This document shows, one piece after another, positions 37,955 through 47,027 of a stretch of 64,000 nucleotides of DNA. The stretch is taken from positions 79,167 through 143,166 of the forward strand of contig NZ_FTPD01000022.1 of NCBI RefSeq assembly GCF_900156895.1, written 5' to 3'. The DNA is from Mesorhizobium prunaredense (GTDB lineage Bacteria; Pseudomonadota; Alphaproteobacteria; Rhizobiales; Rhizobiaceae). Position 1 is the first letter of the stretch, and every line of letters starts with the position of its first letter. The notes under the pieces are model-generated. The model worked only from the letters and a program-made list of their open reading frames with translations, had not been told where the DNA came from and did not search any database. The position numbers and the translations under genes were made by a program.

Positions 37955-38398
37955 ATGGAACGGCGGTCAGGTCGGATTTTCCGGAACGATTCGGGTGTTG
38001 CTGCGGTGGAGTTTGCCCTGATTGTGCCAATCCTTTGCCTGGTGGTTTTCGGCATCATTGGCGGCTGGTCTTTCGTATCAAGCTCGCTGTCGATGCGCGC
38101 AAGCGTCAAGACGGCGGCAAATCTTGTGATGGAGGGAGCAACCGACGACGCGGCCACCCAAGCCGTCGCCCTTTCGAGTTGGGAAAACCATCCCGAAGGC
38201 GCACAGGTTACACTGGGCCGGAAATACATGTGCGGAAGCACCGTGGTCGATGCATCGAGCCTGTGCAACGGGGGGACGAAAGCTCCCTCGGTCTTCGTGG
38301 AAATAAAAGCGACGGCGACCTGGTCCCCGCTTTTCATTTTTGGCGCGTTTTCTCTTTCTCGCGAGATCGGCCATCAAGAGGTGATCCGTGTCCGCTAA
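37955..38398 (+). CDS. TadE-family pseudopilin-like protein
   Basis: 147 aa from ATG 37955 ([20 protein letters not shown]). The motif [20 protein letters not shown] is a TadE prepilin-type segment with the conserved Glu, followed by a periplasmic domain with one Cys pair ([15 protein letters not shown]). Starts 5 bases after the TadG-like stop, overlaps the next gene by 11 bases. Confidence 0.85.
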   Translation: MERRSGRIFRNDSGVAAVEFALIVPILCLVVFGIIGGWSFVSSSLSMRASVKTAANLVMEGATDDAATQAVALSSWENHPEGAQVTLGRKYMCGSTVVDASSLCNGGTKAPSVFVEIKATATWSPLFIFGAFSLSREIGHQEVIRVR

Positions 38399-38798
38399 AC
38401 GGATCGCGAGAGCGTTCAGCCGTGATGCATCAGGCGGGACTGGGCTGGAATTCGCGCTGATCGCACCTTTTCTGATAATGCTTTTGTTCGGTATCTTCGC
38501 ATTCGGCTGGGCTCTGAATGCCATGTCCAGCGTTCGCTATACGCTGGAAACGTCCTCACGTGCGCTGCAGTTGAAGAACTCGCTGACCGAGGCCGAAATA
38601 GAGGCCATAGCCACAGAAAAATTGCTGGGTTTGGGATTGAAAGATGTCGATGTGACGATAGCAATCGACCCGCCCAGCGGCGGCTTCCGCATGGCGCATC
38701 TCACGGCCAGATATGCTTTCGTGATCGAGTTCCCGTACTTCGACCAATATCCGATCAATTATGCGACAACTGTCACAGTTCCGTTGGTTGCATCATAA
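38388..38798 (+). CDS. TadE-family protein
   Basis: 136 aa from GTG 38388, inside the end of the previous gene. TadE segment [19 protein letters not shown] with conserved Glu, then a small periplasmic domain. Third member of the orphan TadG/TadE/TadE operon; probably a minor pseudopilin. Confidence 0.85.
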   Translation: MSAKRIARAFSRDASGGTGLEFALIAPFLIMLLFGIFAFGWALNAMSSVRYTLETSSRALQLKNSLTEAEIEAIATEKLLGLGLKDVDVTIAIDPPSGGFRMAHLTARYAFVIEFPYFDQYPINYATTVTVPLVAS

Positions 38799-39103
38799 GC
38801 GCGTCCAATAGCGCCTTTACGCAACAGGCGGTTGGGTGCCGATTGATCAACTCCGACGCGGGATTGATGGCGGCGATCGATGGCGTGAGCGAACGGGTGG
38901 TCGTCGCTACAAAGACACGTTTCTGGACAGGACAGCCATCACCGCGCTAGGCCGGACCAGGCTCGCCACGCTTGCGCACTTATGCCCTCAGCGCGCCGGC
39001 AAGCGGCCGGGCATAGGGCAGGCATAGGGCGCGGCAACTTGACAACGGGCCAGTCTTTCAAATTGAGTGAAATCACGATCAACAGAGAGTCGGCACAAGA
39101 CAG
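38799..39103. other. Intergenic region
   Basis: 305 bases between the TadE gene and the membrane protein. No gene is convincing: a 45-codon open stretch in one frame lacks a start, and a 63-codon frame has no family resemblance. A TTGACA at 39039 has no matching -10. Confidence 0.4.
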
Positions 39104-39835
39104 ATGGGCGAGACAGATATGGCGTGGAGCGAAAGAAAGACCGGTTACGGCAAAGGCCACTATTTCAATCAAATGGGCCTTGCGCTGCTGGTGCTCGTCT
39201 TTCTTATCGCCCTGCCGCTCGCCTTTCTTCCCGAAGACATCCGGAAGTTCTACCTCAGCGAGGGCGGCCCCATCGAAGTCTTCTCGGCCGCCGGCTACCT
39301 GATCGTCGTGGCGACGCTTGTGCGGGAAATGTCCTATCGGGAGTTGCTCAAGCGCTGGTATCTCGTCGCCATCGCGATCGCGATGTGCCTGCGCGAGCTG
39401 GACTTCCATGCGCATTTCACCACCCACAACATCACCAAGACCACCCTCTACATTTCGCCTGACGTTCCGCTGTTGGAAAAGCTGATCGGCGCGACGGTCG
39501 TTATCGCCCTCGGCGTGGCCTTCTATTTTCTCATCAAAGACGGCCTCCGTAGCTTTGTGCACGGGCTTCGCCATGGCGAGGCGACTGCCATTGCCATTGC
39601 CGCCGCTATCGGTTGCGCCGTCCTTTCGAAGGTCATCGACGGGGCGCCGTCAAATCTCACATTTCTCGGCATCCATCTCGCCCGGATCGATACCTCGACA
39701 GTGTTCGAGGAAATCCTCGAATTGGGGATTCCGATCTATCTGGCCATCGCGGCATTCGCGGCCTTCCCGACGCAGGATGGTCTCACAAGAAGGGCCGCCG
39801 GACAGGTCGCGCCAAAGCCAAGACCCGTCACCTGA
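39104..39835 (+). CDS. Polytopic membrane protein of unknown function
   Basis: 243 aa (ATG 39104, alternative 39119). Six hydrophobic segments can be picked out, among them MGLALLVLVFLIALPLAFL, IEVFSAAGYLIVVATLV, LIGATVVIALGVAFYFLI and ILELGIPIYLAIAAFAAF. A charged conserved-looking loop ELDFHAHFTTHNITKT lies in the middle. I do not recognise the family. Neighbours are stress-type genes. Confidence 0.75.
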   Translation: MGETDMAWSERKTGYGKGHYFNQMGLALLVLVFLIALPLAFLPEDIRKFYLSEGGPIEVFSAAGYLIVVATLVREMSYRELLKRWYLVAIAIAMCLRELDFHAHFTTHNITKTTLYISPDVPLLEKLIGATVVIALGVAFYFLIKDGLRSFVHGLRHGEATAIAIAAAIGCAVLSKVIDGAPSNLTFLGIHLARIDTSTVFEEILELGIPIYLAIAAFAAFPTQDGLTRRAAGQVAPKPRPVT

Positions 39836-40007
39836 TTCCTCTGCACAGAGGATTTGGCTCTTAGACTGAGCCTGAAAGGGACTGAGGACGTTCGCTGCCG
39901 ACCGGCCTCCGCCGCCAATCCTAGCCCGGGCTAGAGGTTTGCGACCTGCCACGCTCTGGACCGCCGCGATACTGCCTCTATTTGCTTGAGAAGCAGGCGA
40001 GGCAAAC

Positions 40008-40928
40008 ATGTGGCATGTGGCGAAAGAGGGCTGGACACTCCTTAAGGAGAGCATCGTCGGCTTCATCAATGACAATGCCTTGAGCCACGGGGCAGCGATG
40101 GCGTTCTATGCCACGACCTCGCTTCCGCCGATCCTGCTCATCGTCGTCGCCATCGCAGGCATGGCCTTCGGAAACGATGCGGCACAGCTGGCGCTTTCGG
40201 CCCAGATGGCGGGCCTGATGGGTCCGCAGAGCGCCGAGCTCCTGCAAGCGACAATCGAGAACGCAGCACACAAGGAGGCGGGAACTCTTGCGAGCATTTT
40301 GGGGCTCGTCACGCTGCTGGTTACCGCATCCGGCGTGTTCGGCGAAATGCAGGTTGCCCTGAACGATATCTGGAAGGTCAAACCGGGCGGCACATCGATT
40401 TCACGTCTGGTGCGGGCACGAGCTGCGAGCCTGGGTCTCGTCGCGGCGCTTGGCTTTCTGCTGCTGGTATCCCTGGTCGTAAGCGCGGCAATATCGGCGC
40501 TTGCCGATATCATCAACGCATATTTGCCCTTTGGCACCCTCATCCTCAGCGCGATCAGCGGCATCGTTTCGTTTGCGCTTATCGCGCTGTTGTTTGCGGC
40601 AATCTACAAGGTCTTGCCCGACCGCGCGCTGCAATGGCGCGACGTCGGCGTCGGCGCCGTAGCAACGGCGTTTCTCTTCACGATCGGCAAGTCGCTGATC
40701 GGCTGGTATATCGGGACCAGCGCAGTCGCATCGTCATACGGGGCAGCCGGCGCACTACTCGTCGTGCTGCTGTGGGTCTTTTATTCGTCCGAGATCTTTC
40801 TGTTGGGCGCCGAATTTACACGAGCTTACTCGGTTCGATACGGCAGCCGGTCCGATCTGGAGGCGACCATTGAAGCAAGCAAACCGCGGGCAGAAGCCGG
40901 CCACGGCGGCCATGATCGAAAAGTCTGA
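40008..40928 (+). CDS. YihY/BrkB-family membrane protein
   Basis: 306 aa, six membrane helices, inner membrane. N-terminal FINDNALSHGAAMAFYATTSLPP and the middle VTASGVFGEMQVALNDIWKV are diagnostic; later YKVLPDRALQWRDVGVGAVATAFLFTIGK and SSYGAAGALLVVLLWVFYSS. The old tRNA-processing (RNase BN) label is not valid for this family; the role is unclear. Often found with stress genes in rhizobia. Confidence 0.92.
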   Translation: MWHVAKEGWTLLKESIVGFINDNALSHGAAMAFYATTSLPPILLIVVAIAGMAFGNDAAQLALSAQMAGLMGPQSAELLQATIENAAHKEAGTLASILGLVTLLVTASGVFGEMQVALNDIWKVKPGGTSISRLVRARAASLGLVAALGFLLLVSLVVSAAISALADIINAYLPFGTLILSAISGIVSFALIALLFAAIYKVLPDRALQWRDVGVGAVATAFLFTIGKSLIGWYIGTSAVASSYGAAGALLVVLLWVFYSSEIFLLGAEFTRAYSVRYGSRSDLEATIEASKPRAEAGHGGHDRKV

Positions 40929-40958
40929 AAACGAAGTCTGGAATTTTTTTGCAGGCTC

Positions 40959-41243
40959 TCACTGCCTCCCCAAGCCATTTCCGGCATCGACACCGGCGCT
41001 AAAACGCCCGGCGCGGCGCCCTGAGGCGAGCATGGCTTTGGGGTTATCCGGTCGCAGCGACGTGCGAAGTTCCTTCGCCGCAGCCACCAGCTTGGCGCGG
41101 TCGCTTCCATATCTCCTGATCAACTGATGGACTTGCGCCGGGGTAATGCCGTTTTGCCGGGCAAAATGCCTTACCACATAATCCTCGCTGCCAGAAATCC
41201 GATCCCGGTGGCGAGGATAGAGCTTCGCCGCGTCGGCTGCCAT
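40959..41243 (-). CDS. DUF3606-like small protein
   Basis: 94 aa. The core RISGSEDYVVRHFARQNGIT, then PAQVHQLIRRYGSDRAKLVAAAKELR, resembles DUF3606 (short helix-turn-helix-like domain). AAGGGGAG lies before the ATG. The C-terminal 30 residues are low complexity. A similar half (SPKQARALLRKHGADWTKLK) occurs in the gene at 45715. Function unknown. Confidence 0.7.
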   Translation of the reverse strand: MAADAAKLYPRHRDRISGSEDYVVRHFARQNGITPAQVHQLIRRYGSDRAKLVAAAKELRTSLRPDNPKAMLASGRRAGRFSAGVDAGNGLGRQ

Positions 41244-41462
41244 GTTTTACTCCCCTTTGTCGCGTTTGTTCACGATGTATGATTGGCCAACGCGAAAGGG
41301 GCGATTTCGTTGCCGCATGCGACACCAAAGCGCCTTTTCGCCGCAGCCCGGACGCACGGCCAAAGCAATCAGACCGAAGCACGCCTTTGGTTTAATCCCG
41401 ACGTCGATTTTTCGAGACTCAGTCCTCTGGCACGCGCATGATATGGGCAGGGAGGAAAAGCC

Positions 41463-41726
41463 ATGCGCGAATTGCCAAAGAGCATTGACGCAGACGTTGT
41501 CATCGAAATCAGCAGGTTGCTCGACGATCGTGCGAAGTCGGCACCTGTGCCAGTCCACAAGCTTGCCTCGATGATCTCGAATAGTGTCGAGACCGACTTG
41601 CCGACAGCTTCCATTGAGGAGTTGATTGTTGAAATGGCCATGACCCGCCAACTCCCGATGCTGTTCGATCTACCGGGCGCGGATACGGACAACGTCATAT
41701 CGATCGCCTTGGCGCGCGCCACCTGA
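41463..41726 (+). CDS. Small hypothetical protein
   Basis: 87 aa, soluble, with GGGAGG 10 bases before the ATG. Two predicted helices and a hydrophobic stretch (ELIVEMAMTRQLPMLFDLPG). No domain recognised. Sits among other small stress-type genes; no EcfG promoter visible. Confidence 0.6.
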   Translation: MRELPKSIDADVVIEISRLLDDRAKSAPVPVHKLASMISNSVETDLPTASIEELIVEMAMTRQLPMLFDLPGADTDNVISIALARAT

Positions 41727-41923
41727 TCCGGCTGAGGAAGCTTGCCGTCGAGTGTGATTTCAAGACGCGGATCGTCTGCTCGAATTCGCCCGCTGGCTTC
41801 GGCCGGTGGCTTTTGCTGCATCGCCAATAAAAATCGTCCCAATAAATAATCGTCATGGCGGTCCGCCGTCGGGAACGTGTGGCGTCCGTTTGCATTTCCC
41901 TTTGAGCAGCAAAGGAGGAATTC

Positions 41924-42124
41924 ATGAACTGGGATCAAATCAAGGGAAAATGGATGCAGTTCAAGGGTAGGGCCAAGGAGCAATGGGGTGACCTCACCGA
42001 CGATGACCTTGATCGCATCGAGGGCAATCGTGACCAACTCGCAGGCCGTATTCAGGAGCGCTATGGAATCGCCAAGGAAGAGGCGGAGCGCCAGGTGGAG
42101 GACTGGTCCAGAAGCCTCACCTGA
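41924..42124 (+). CDS. CsbD family stress protein
   Basis: 66 aa. The full CsbD signature is present: MNWDQIKGKWMQFKGRAKEQ, WGDLTDDDLDRIEGNRDQLA, RIQERYGIAKEEAERQV. CsbD proteins are abundant, disordered, general-stress-induced proteins of unknown mechanism. AAAGGAGG lies just upstream. Confidence 0.95.
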   Translation: MNWDQIKGKWMQFKGRAKEQWGDLTDDDLDRIEGNRDQLAGRIQERYGIAKEEAERQVEDWSRSLT

Positions 42125-42248
42125 GTCTTCAACATCCAGGCTGCGCCGTCGATCGGCGCAGCCTCGACATCATCCAAGTTCACGCTCGAAATGAGGTGCG
42201 TGCGAGTGGCGAGTTGATCTGCGCCAGCCATCGCTCTCGGATTCGGAG

Positions 42249-42449
42249 CTAGCGCGCCGATTGTCTCTTGGCTTGCACGGCGACGGCGGTGAGGAAAGCC
42301 GTTGCGGCAGTATCGCACGCCGCGCGGGACGGGCTATAGGCGAAAAGGATCAGTTCGGCAGCTCTTGTCGTAAGGCCGTGCTTTTTAGCGAAAGCAGTTA
42401 TTTCGTAAGGCTTGTCGTGGTCTATGGCCAGCTCGTAGTCTTCATTCAT
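42249..42449 (-). CDS. Small hypothetical protein, DUF3606-like core
   Basis: 66 aa; core EITAFAKKHGLTTRAAELILF has the helix-turn-helix spacing of the DUF3606-type genes nearby. CGGGAGGAAG lies before the ATG at 42449. Function unknown. Confidence 0.62.
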   Translation of the reverse strand: MNEDYELAIDHDKPYEITAFAKKHGLTTRAAELILFAYSPSRAACDTAATAFLTAVAVQAKRQSAR

Positions 42450-42767
42450 TGCTTCCTCCCGTTTGCGACGTTCCTCGCCTTGGCCCCTCCGCGGCGCAAG
42501 GATTAACTTCCCCGGCCTTGAGAGAGTCTACCAATTAGAGATTGCAAAAGGCCTGCGGCGCACGTCCGCTGCTTTTTTCGCGGCCATGCTGCCCAACGGA
42601 ACCAAGAGCAGCGGGCCAGCATGCATGATCAATTCGGCGCTAGCCGTGCCGATCTGTTCATCAATCCGCCTGATACGGCCGTCTTGAGGGGCAGCCCCAT
42701 TTTGTCCGCTGCACATCAAAAAAGCTTATATGATGGCGCTGATATCGCAGGTGGTCGACGCAAGCCA
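42450..42767. other. Intergenic region
   Basis: 318 bases between divergent small-protein and transglutaminase genes. It must hold both promoters; no EcfG box or clear dyad is seen. A 63-codon minus-strand frame at 42528-42719 is open but has no ribosome site or family likeness. Confidence 0.4.
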
Positions 42768-43658
42768 ATGCCGATCTTTTCAGTCAAGCACACGACCGTC
42801 TATCACTATACGCAGCCGGTGAGGTTCGGCGAGCACCGGCTGATGTTCAGGCCGCGCGACAGTTTCGACCAGCGACTTCTGGATCACGCCCTGTTTGTCG
42901 ACCCCGAGCCGAAAGAGATTGGCTGGATCCACGACGTTTTCGGAAACTGCGTTGCGGTAATCGATTTCAACGGCTCGGGCGACGAACTGCGTTTCGTGAC
43001 AGACATCCGGCTCGATCACACGCCGCAGCATGCGCCTGATTTCCGTATCGATGACGCTGCACTCAGCTATCCATTTTCCTATCATCCCGACGAGGCAACC
43101 GACCTCACCCAAACCATCGAGCGCCATCACCTCGATGACGGCGACGAGATCGGCAAATGGGCACGACAGTTCGTGAGCGCCAAAGGGCGCACCGAGACCG
43201 GCAAATTGCTGATGACGCTTTGCTACGCCATCCACGAGAGCTTTGTTTATTCGCGTCGAACTGAATCAGGGACGCAACCGCCTCTCATGACCTTGCACCT
43301 GCGTCGAGGCACATGCCGGGACTTTGCGCTGTTCATGATGGAAGCGGTTCGTTCGCTCGGTTTTGCCGCCCGGTTTGTGACCGGTTATGTCTATGTGCCG
43401 AGCCGCGACAGCGGTTCTGTCGTCGGCGGTGGGTCGACGCATGCCTGGTGCCAGGTCTATTTGCCTGGCGCGGGTTGGGTCGAGTTCGACCCCACCAACG
43501 GCATTGTCGGCAACCGGGATCTGATCAGGGTGGCCGTGGCCAGGCATCCTGGGCAAGCCATCCCACTTTCGGGAAGCTACTGCGGCAGCGCGTCGAGCTT
43601 TCTCGGCATGACGGTGGAGGTCAAGGTGGTGAGGGAAGCAGGCATCAACAAAAATTAG
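42768..43658 (+). CDS. Transglutaminase-like protease-fold protein
   Basis: 296 aa from ATG 42768 (MPIFSVKHTTVYHYTQPVRF). N-terminal transglut_N domain, then the catalytic triad: Cys183 in GTCRDFALFMM, His225 in STHAWCQVYL, Asp241 in EFDPTNGIVGNRD. Bacterial members are thought to be proteases or amide-bond enzymes; substrate unknown. Earlier start 42621 is unlikely. The remnant of a second transglutaminase follows directly. Confidence 0.9.
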   Translation: MPIFSVKHTTVYHYTQPVRFGEHRLMFRPRDSFDQRLLDHALFVDPEPKEIGWIHDVFGNCVAVIDFNGSGDELRFVTDIRLDHTPQHAPDFRIDDAALSYPFSYHPDEATDLTQTIERHHLDDGDEIGKWARQFVSAKGRTETGKLLMTLCYAIHESFVYSRRTESGTQPPLMTLHLRRGTCRDFALFMMEAVRSLGFAARFVTGYVYVPSRDSGSVVGGGSTHAWCQVYLPGAGWVEFDPTNGIVGNRDLIRVAVARHPGQAIPLSGSYCGSASSFLGMTVEVKVVREAGINKN

Positions 43659-43700
43659 CATCTTCTGATGTTTTCGGTTCGCGGCAATCCGGAGTTTGCT

Positions 43701-44035
43701 CGCCGGCGTGTGTCGTGATTTTGCACATCTGGCAATCACGCTGCCGTTACATGCACATTCCGGCGCGATATTGCACCGGCTATCTCGGCGACATCGGGAT
43801 GGCGCCGATGCCGTATCCCATGGATTTCAACGCATGGTTCCAAGCCTATCTCAGCGGCCATTGGTTCACCTTTGATGCACGGCATAACCAGCCTCGCATA
43901 GGCAGAATCTTGATGGCGACGGGATGTGATGCGAATGACGTCGCCATCTCGACGAGCTTCGGTCTTTCCCGGCTCACCCGCTTCGAAGTCATCACGGAAG
44001 AAATCCAAGCCGAGCCTGCTGGCAAGCGGTGCTAG
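43701..44035 (+). pseudogene. Remnant of a second transglutaminase-like gene
   Basis: One frame reads LLAGVCRDFAHLAITL (catalytic Cys block) and, after loss of about two bases near 43740, the next reads CRYMHIPARYCTGYLGDIG, then PMDFNAWFQAYLSGHWFTFD, ARHNQPRIGRIL to a stop at 44035. The Cys, the DFNAW (replacing HAW) and the FDARHN block belong to another transglutaminase subfamily than the intact gene at 42768. Everything before the Cys block is missing, so it is a dead 3' fragment. Confidence 0.8.
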
Positions 44036-44069
44036 AGCTTCGTCGGTCCCTATGGTTCTGCATGCTGCC

Positions 44070-45521
44070 TCAACGCCAGAAGTGCCTCGTGTTGACAAAG
44101 GCGTCGTGCGCTTCCGCGGCGTCCTCAAGAAGCTTGGACTTCTCTTCAGCGTTGAAGAGATCCTTCGCACCAGCCACGTCCGAAAGCTCCAGCGCTGCCA
44201 GCATATCGGGGGCGGTGGCGAGATCGTTGAGGCTGCCGAGCTGATCCTGCAGGCCCTTCATCACCGTGATGAACCGTCGATGGCGTTTGGCTTCCGCCTT
44301 GCTGTTGTAAAGCGGTTCGAAGAACTCCGCCGCATAGCGCAGTTTCTTTGCGGCGATGCGCACTTTATGGCGGGTCTCGTCATCGGCATCGACGAGATTG
44401 TTGCCGCCCTTCGCCACCTTTTTCCAAAATTTATCAAATACACCGGAGGCGAAATCCTTTGACGACTGCTCGTACAACGTTTCGTCCGATTGATCGGTTC
44501 GCCAGTCCCCGATGGAAATCCACTCGGTGGCATCGATCATCAAGGAGCGGGCGCGCACCGAGGAGAGCGATGCTTCGACCGCCGCATAGGCGTCGTCGCG
44601 CGCGTCTTGAAGACGGCCTGAAAGAGCCTCGCTCGAAGCGCGGTCGATCATCACGTCGATATTGCGCGCATCGCCAAGTTCCGAGGCGAGCCATTTCAAT
44701 TCTCCTCGCAGGTGGTCGAAACGGCTGTCGTCGAACAGCGACTTGCAGATCGAGCATAGGGAGCGCAGCCGTCGCAGCGACACGCGAGCCTGGTGCAGGG
44801 CCTCGGCATCGCGGGACCAGCCCAGCGCCGTTTCATTGAGACGAAACTGTCTGAGACAGGCCGCGGCGATGCGCGCGAAAGCCGTTGCCGTGCTCATCTC
44901 GGAAGTGAGCGGGGTCGAAGCCGCTTTCACAGCACCGGGCGCCGAGCCAAGCAGACGATAGCCCCGTTCCGCTTTGCTCAGCACCCCGAGATGCGCCGGC
45001 GTGATCAGGTCGACTTTCCGGGCGAGCGCAAACAGCGCTGTCGGTGAGCCCGCCTTCTTTTCCAACTCGATCTCGCATAGCGGCGCCTCGCGATCGGCTG
45101 CAACGACCTTGCCAAGATCCAAAGCGACTTCGATCGTGGCGTCGCCATCCATCACATTCCAAGAATGCCGTTTGACATGAACCTCGAACAAGGGCGCGAG
45201 CTTTGGGCCGGCCCCTGCGAGCAGGTCTCGGATCTGCGGATCGTCGAGTATCGGTGCATCGCCGGCGACCGGTCGCTCCCATTCCTCGCGTGTGAACGAT
45301 CCGGCCGCGGCGCCATCGCCGGCCTTGACGGTTTGTATCCGTTCATTTCCCGATTGCCGAATACGAAGCGACACGCCGCGCTTGGACAGATCCCATCCGG
45401 GGGTGTCGAAATAGATGGATCTCAGCTGAAGATTGATGGGCGGGGATCCGAACGGATTTTTCTTCAGGAGTGACCCCGCACCGGACTGCGAAAGCTCGAG
45501 CTTCAGTTCCGTTTCCTGCAT
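44070..45521 (-). CDS. CYTH and CHAD domain protein
   Basis: 483 aa from ATG 45521 (MQETELKLELSQSGAGSLLK). The CYTH domain spans about 1-195, with the ExExK motif ETELKLEL and LRSIYFDTPGWDLSKRGVSL. The CHAD domain covers about 215-470, rich in His/Arg helices (ALHQARVSLRRLRSLCSICK, RHKVRIAAKKLRYAAEFFEP). CHAD binds polyphosphate; CYTH acts on triphosphates. A role at polyphosphate granules is inferred. Confidence 0.93.
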   Translation of the reverse strand: MQETELKLELSQSGAGSLLKKNPFGSPPINLQLRSIYFDTPGWDLSKRGVSLRIRQSGNERIQTVKAGDGAAAGSFTREEWERPVAGDAPILDDPQIRDLLAGAGPKLAPLFEVHVKRHSWNVMDGDATIEVALDLGKVVAADREAPLCEIELEKKAGSPTALFALARKVDLITPAHLGVLSKAERGYRLLGSAPGAVKAASTPLTSEMSTATAFARIAAACLRQFRLNETALGWSRDAEALHQARVSLRRLRSLCSICKSLFDDSRFDHLRGELKWLASELGDARNIDVMIDRASSEALSGRLQDARDDAYAAVEASLSSVRARSLMIDATEWISIGDWRTDQSDETLYEQSSKDFASGVFDKFWKKVAKGGNNLVDADDETRHKVRIAAKKLRYAAEFFEPLYNSKAEAKRHRRFITVMKGLQDQLGSLNDLATAPDMLAALELSDVAGAKDLFNAEEKSKLLEDAAEAHDAFVNTRHFWR

Positions 45522-45659
45522 GACGTCCTCGGCGCAGCGTCGCTTCACGGTAATCAGAGGGACCCCACCGCATGATGGGTCATAAAACTGTCACAAACAA
45601 CCGCCCGCCTCGACCAACTGCGCCCGAACCTCAAGCCGGCGAATGACAATGCGCGAGTC

Positions 45660-45684
45660 GGAACCACACTTCTCGGTCCTCGTT
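45660..45684 (+). promoter_or_regulatory. EcfG-type promoter
   Basis: GGAAC (45660-45664), 16-base spacer, CGTT (45681-45684): exact match to the alphaproteobacterial general-stress sigma consensus. The predicted RNA start, near 45690, precedes AGGAGAAGG and ATG 45715. Confidence 0.72.
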
Positions 45685-45714
45685 CATCCGATGATGCAGG
45701 AGAAGGACACAGAG

Positions 45715-45900
45715 ATGGCTACCAAAGAAAAGAAAGAAAAGAAGGAGGCGAGCCGCGTGGTGCAGGGGCAAGAGCTGGAGGTAGAGCACCTGACGGAAAT
45801 TACCGACGTCTCGCCGAAACAGGCGCGCGCCTTGTTGCGTAAACATGGTGCCGACTGGACCAAGCTCAAAGACGAAGCCGAAGATTTGAAGGAAGACTGA
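45715..45900 (+). CDS. Small stress-type protein (DUF3606-like)
   Basis: 61 aa from ATG 45715. A Lys/Glu-rich head (MATKEKKEKKEASRV) leads to EHLTEITDVSPKQARALLRK, then HGADWTKLKDEAEDLKED. ATG 45643 is excluded because the EcfG promoter lies inside that longer frame. The second half matches the gene at 40959 in pattern. Likely a general-stress-response protein of unknown mechanism. Confidence 0.72.
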   Translation: MATKEKKEKKEASRVVQGQELEVEHLTEITDVSPKQARALLRKHGADWTKLKDEAEDLKED

Positions 45901-46128
45901 AACTCTCGGCGCGGCTTCTTCTCTCTGTCTCTCCGCCCATTGCGGAGCGGCACTGCCCGGCCTGGCTGGTTAACGCCCTTCTGGCGAAGGGCTGCTTTCG
46001 CCCGTATGAGACAGCCGGCCAGCCGGAACGCGCCGGCGAGGCTTCCATGTAACGTGAATTTAGTTTCAGCTAATAAAGGCGCTCTGCTAGACTTGCTAGT
46101 GGGGAGCCAAGGACGGAGCGTTGTCCCA

Positions 46129-46359
46129 ATGGATGCAGCCGAATTGCAGGCGATCAGCGATACTCTGATGCGGATCGTGACGCCGGATATGACGCCGAAA
46201 CAACTGCTGAAGGCGGCAAGGAAAGAACATCCGAACGCGTCAAAGAAAGACATCGCCCGCGCGGCGTTCTTTTCGATTATCGCCAACGCCGACCAGGACC
46301 ATGGAAAGGTCAAAAACTTACAGGCATTCGCCATAGCCGAGCGTGTAGACGGCTCTTGA
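46129..46359 (+). CDS. Small hypothetical protein
   Basis: 76 aa from ATG 46129 (MDAAELQAISDTLMRIVTPD). Predicted helical; MTPKQLLKAARKEHPNASKK is a small basic motif. No ribosome site better than GGACGGAG 14 bases upstream. Frame open to 45940 but without coding character. Unknown function. Confidence 0.6.
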   Translation: MDAAELQAISDTLMRIVTPDMTPKQLLKAARKEHPNASKKDIARAAFFSIIANADQDHGKVKNLQAFAIAERVDGS

Positions 46360-46387
46360 TCAGGAGCATGGCGCTTGCGTCCAACCA

Positions 46388-46603
46388 ATGCCGATAGCAA
46401 TCCGCGACCAACAGATTGAGGTTTGCCGCGACATGATCGCCTGGGAAGCGTCACACGATTGGGGCGATGCCGTTCAACTCGCGCGTTTCTCTGTCGATAT
46501 CATTGAGCAATACAAGAGCCTGATCGCCACGCTGTATGATCTGCTTGGGGTCGAGCGTGAGGCCGGAAAGCCCCATCACAGAAGAAATCCAAGCCGCGCT
46601 TGA
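46388..46603 (+). CDS. Small hypothetical protein
   Basis: 71 aa, helical (RDMIAWEASHDWGDAVQLAR, then FSVDIIEQYKSLIATLYDLL). It follows the previous small gene by 28 bases, probably cotranscribed. Start weakly supported; ATG 46432 with GAGG upstream is an option. No family recognised. Confidence 0.5.
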   Translation: MPIAIRDQQIEVCRDMIAWEASHDWGDAVQLARFSVDIIEQYKSLIATLYDLLGVEREAGKPHHRRNPSRA

Positions 46604-46660
46604 GAAGGCGCCAGCCCGCCGCGCCTTTCGGCATGGCGGGCTTCAGAGCGAGGGGTCACG

Positions 46661-46960
46661 TCAGTCGTAGACCTTCACAATCTTGCGGGTACCTGGATCG
46701 ACCAGGACGGTTCGGCCCTCGATGACGACGTAGCGGTACTGAACGTCCGGCACCTCGTAAAGCTCGACCGTTTCGGGCAAGGCTGTGCCGATGTTGAGTT
46801 CCACGCCGGGAAGGCTGAGTGATGCCACCGGTTTCTTTTTCACATATTCCCGGATCACGGTGTCATGCTCGGGTTGAATAATGACGTCCTGAGCGGCGGC
46901 GGCGCTGACACCGACGAGCAGAAGCATGCCTGCCGCAGCCAATGTAAGTTGCTTTCCCAT
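46661..46960 (-). CDS. DUF1236-type small secreted protein
   Basis: 99 aa from ATG 46960 (MGKQLTLAAAGMLLLVGVSA), with TTGGAGG upstream. Signal peptide 1-23 (ends AAAAQ), then DVIIQPEHDTVIREYVKKKP, and a C-terminal half YRYVVIEGRTVLVDPGTRKI typical of DUF1236. Periplasmic. Driven by an EcfG-type promoter at 47028-47052, so a general-stress gene. Confidence 0.85.
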   Translation of the reverse strand: MGKQLTLAAAGMLLLVGVSAAAAQDVIIQPEHDTVIREYVKKKPVASLSLPGVELNIGTALPETVELYEVPDVQYRYVVIEGRTVLVDPGTRKIVKVYD

Positions 46961-47027
46961 AATAGCCTCCAAGCAACCTTCAGCTGCGGTGCTTGATTGC
47001 TGCCGCGACGGGTTGCCTCGTTATCTC

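Noticed and set aside
41872..41892. Possible EcfG promoter upstream of CsbD (GGAAC followed by CCGTTT)
   Set aside because: The spacer is only about 11 bases, far from the 16-17 required.
42528..42719. 63-codon minus-strand frame
   Set aside because: No Shine-Dalgarno, no resemblance to known proteins and located in a promoter region between divergent genes.
46025..46050. Possible EcfG promoter upstream of the gene at 46129
   Set aside because: GGAAC is present but no CGTT follows at 16-18 bases.
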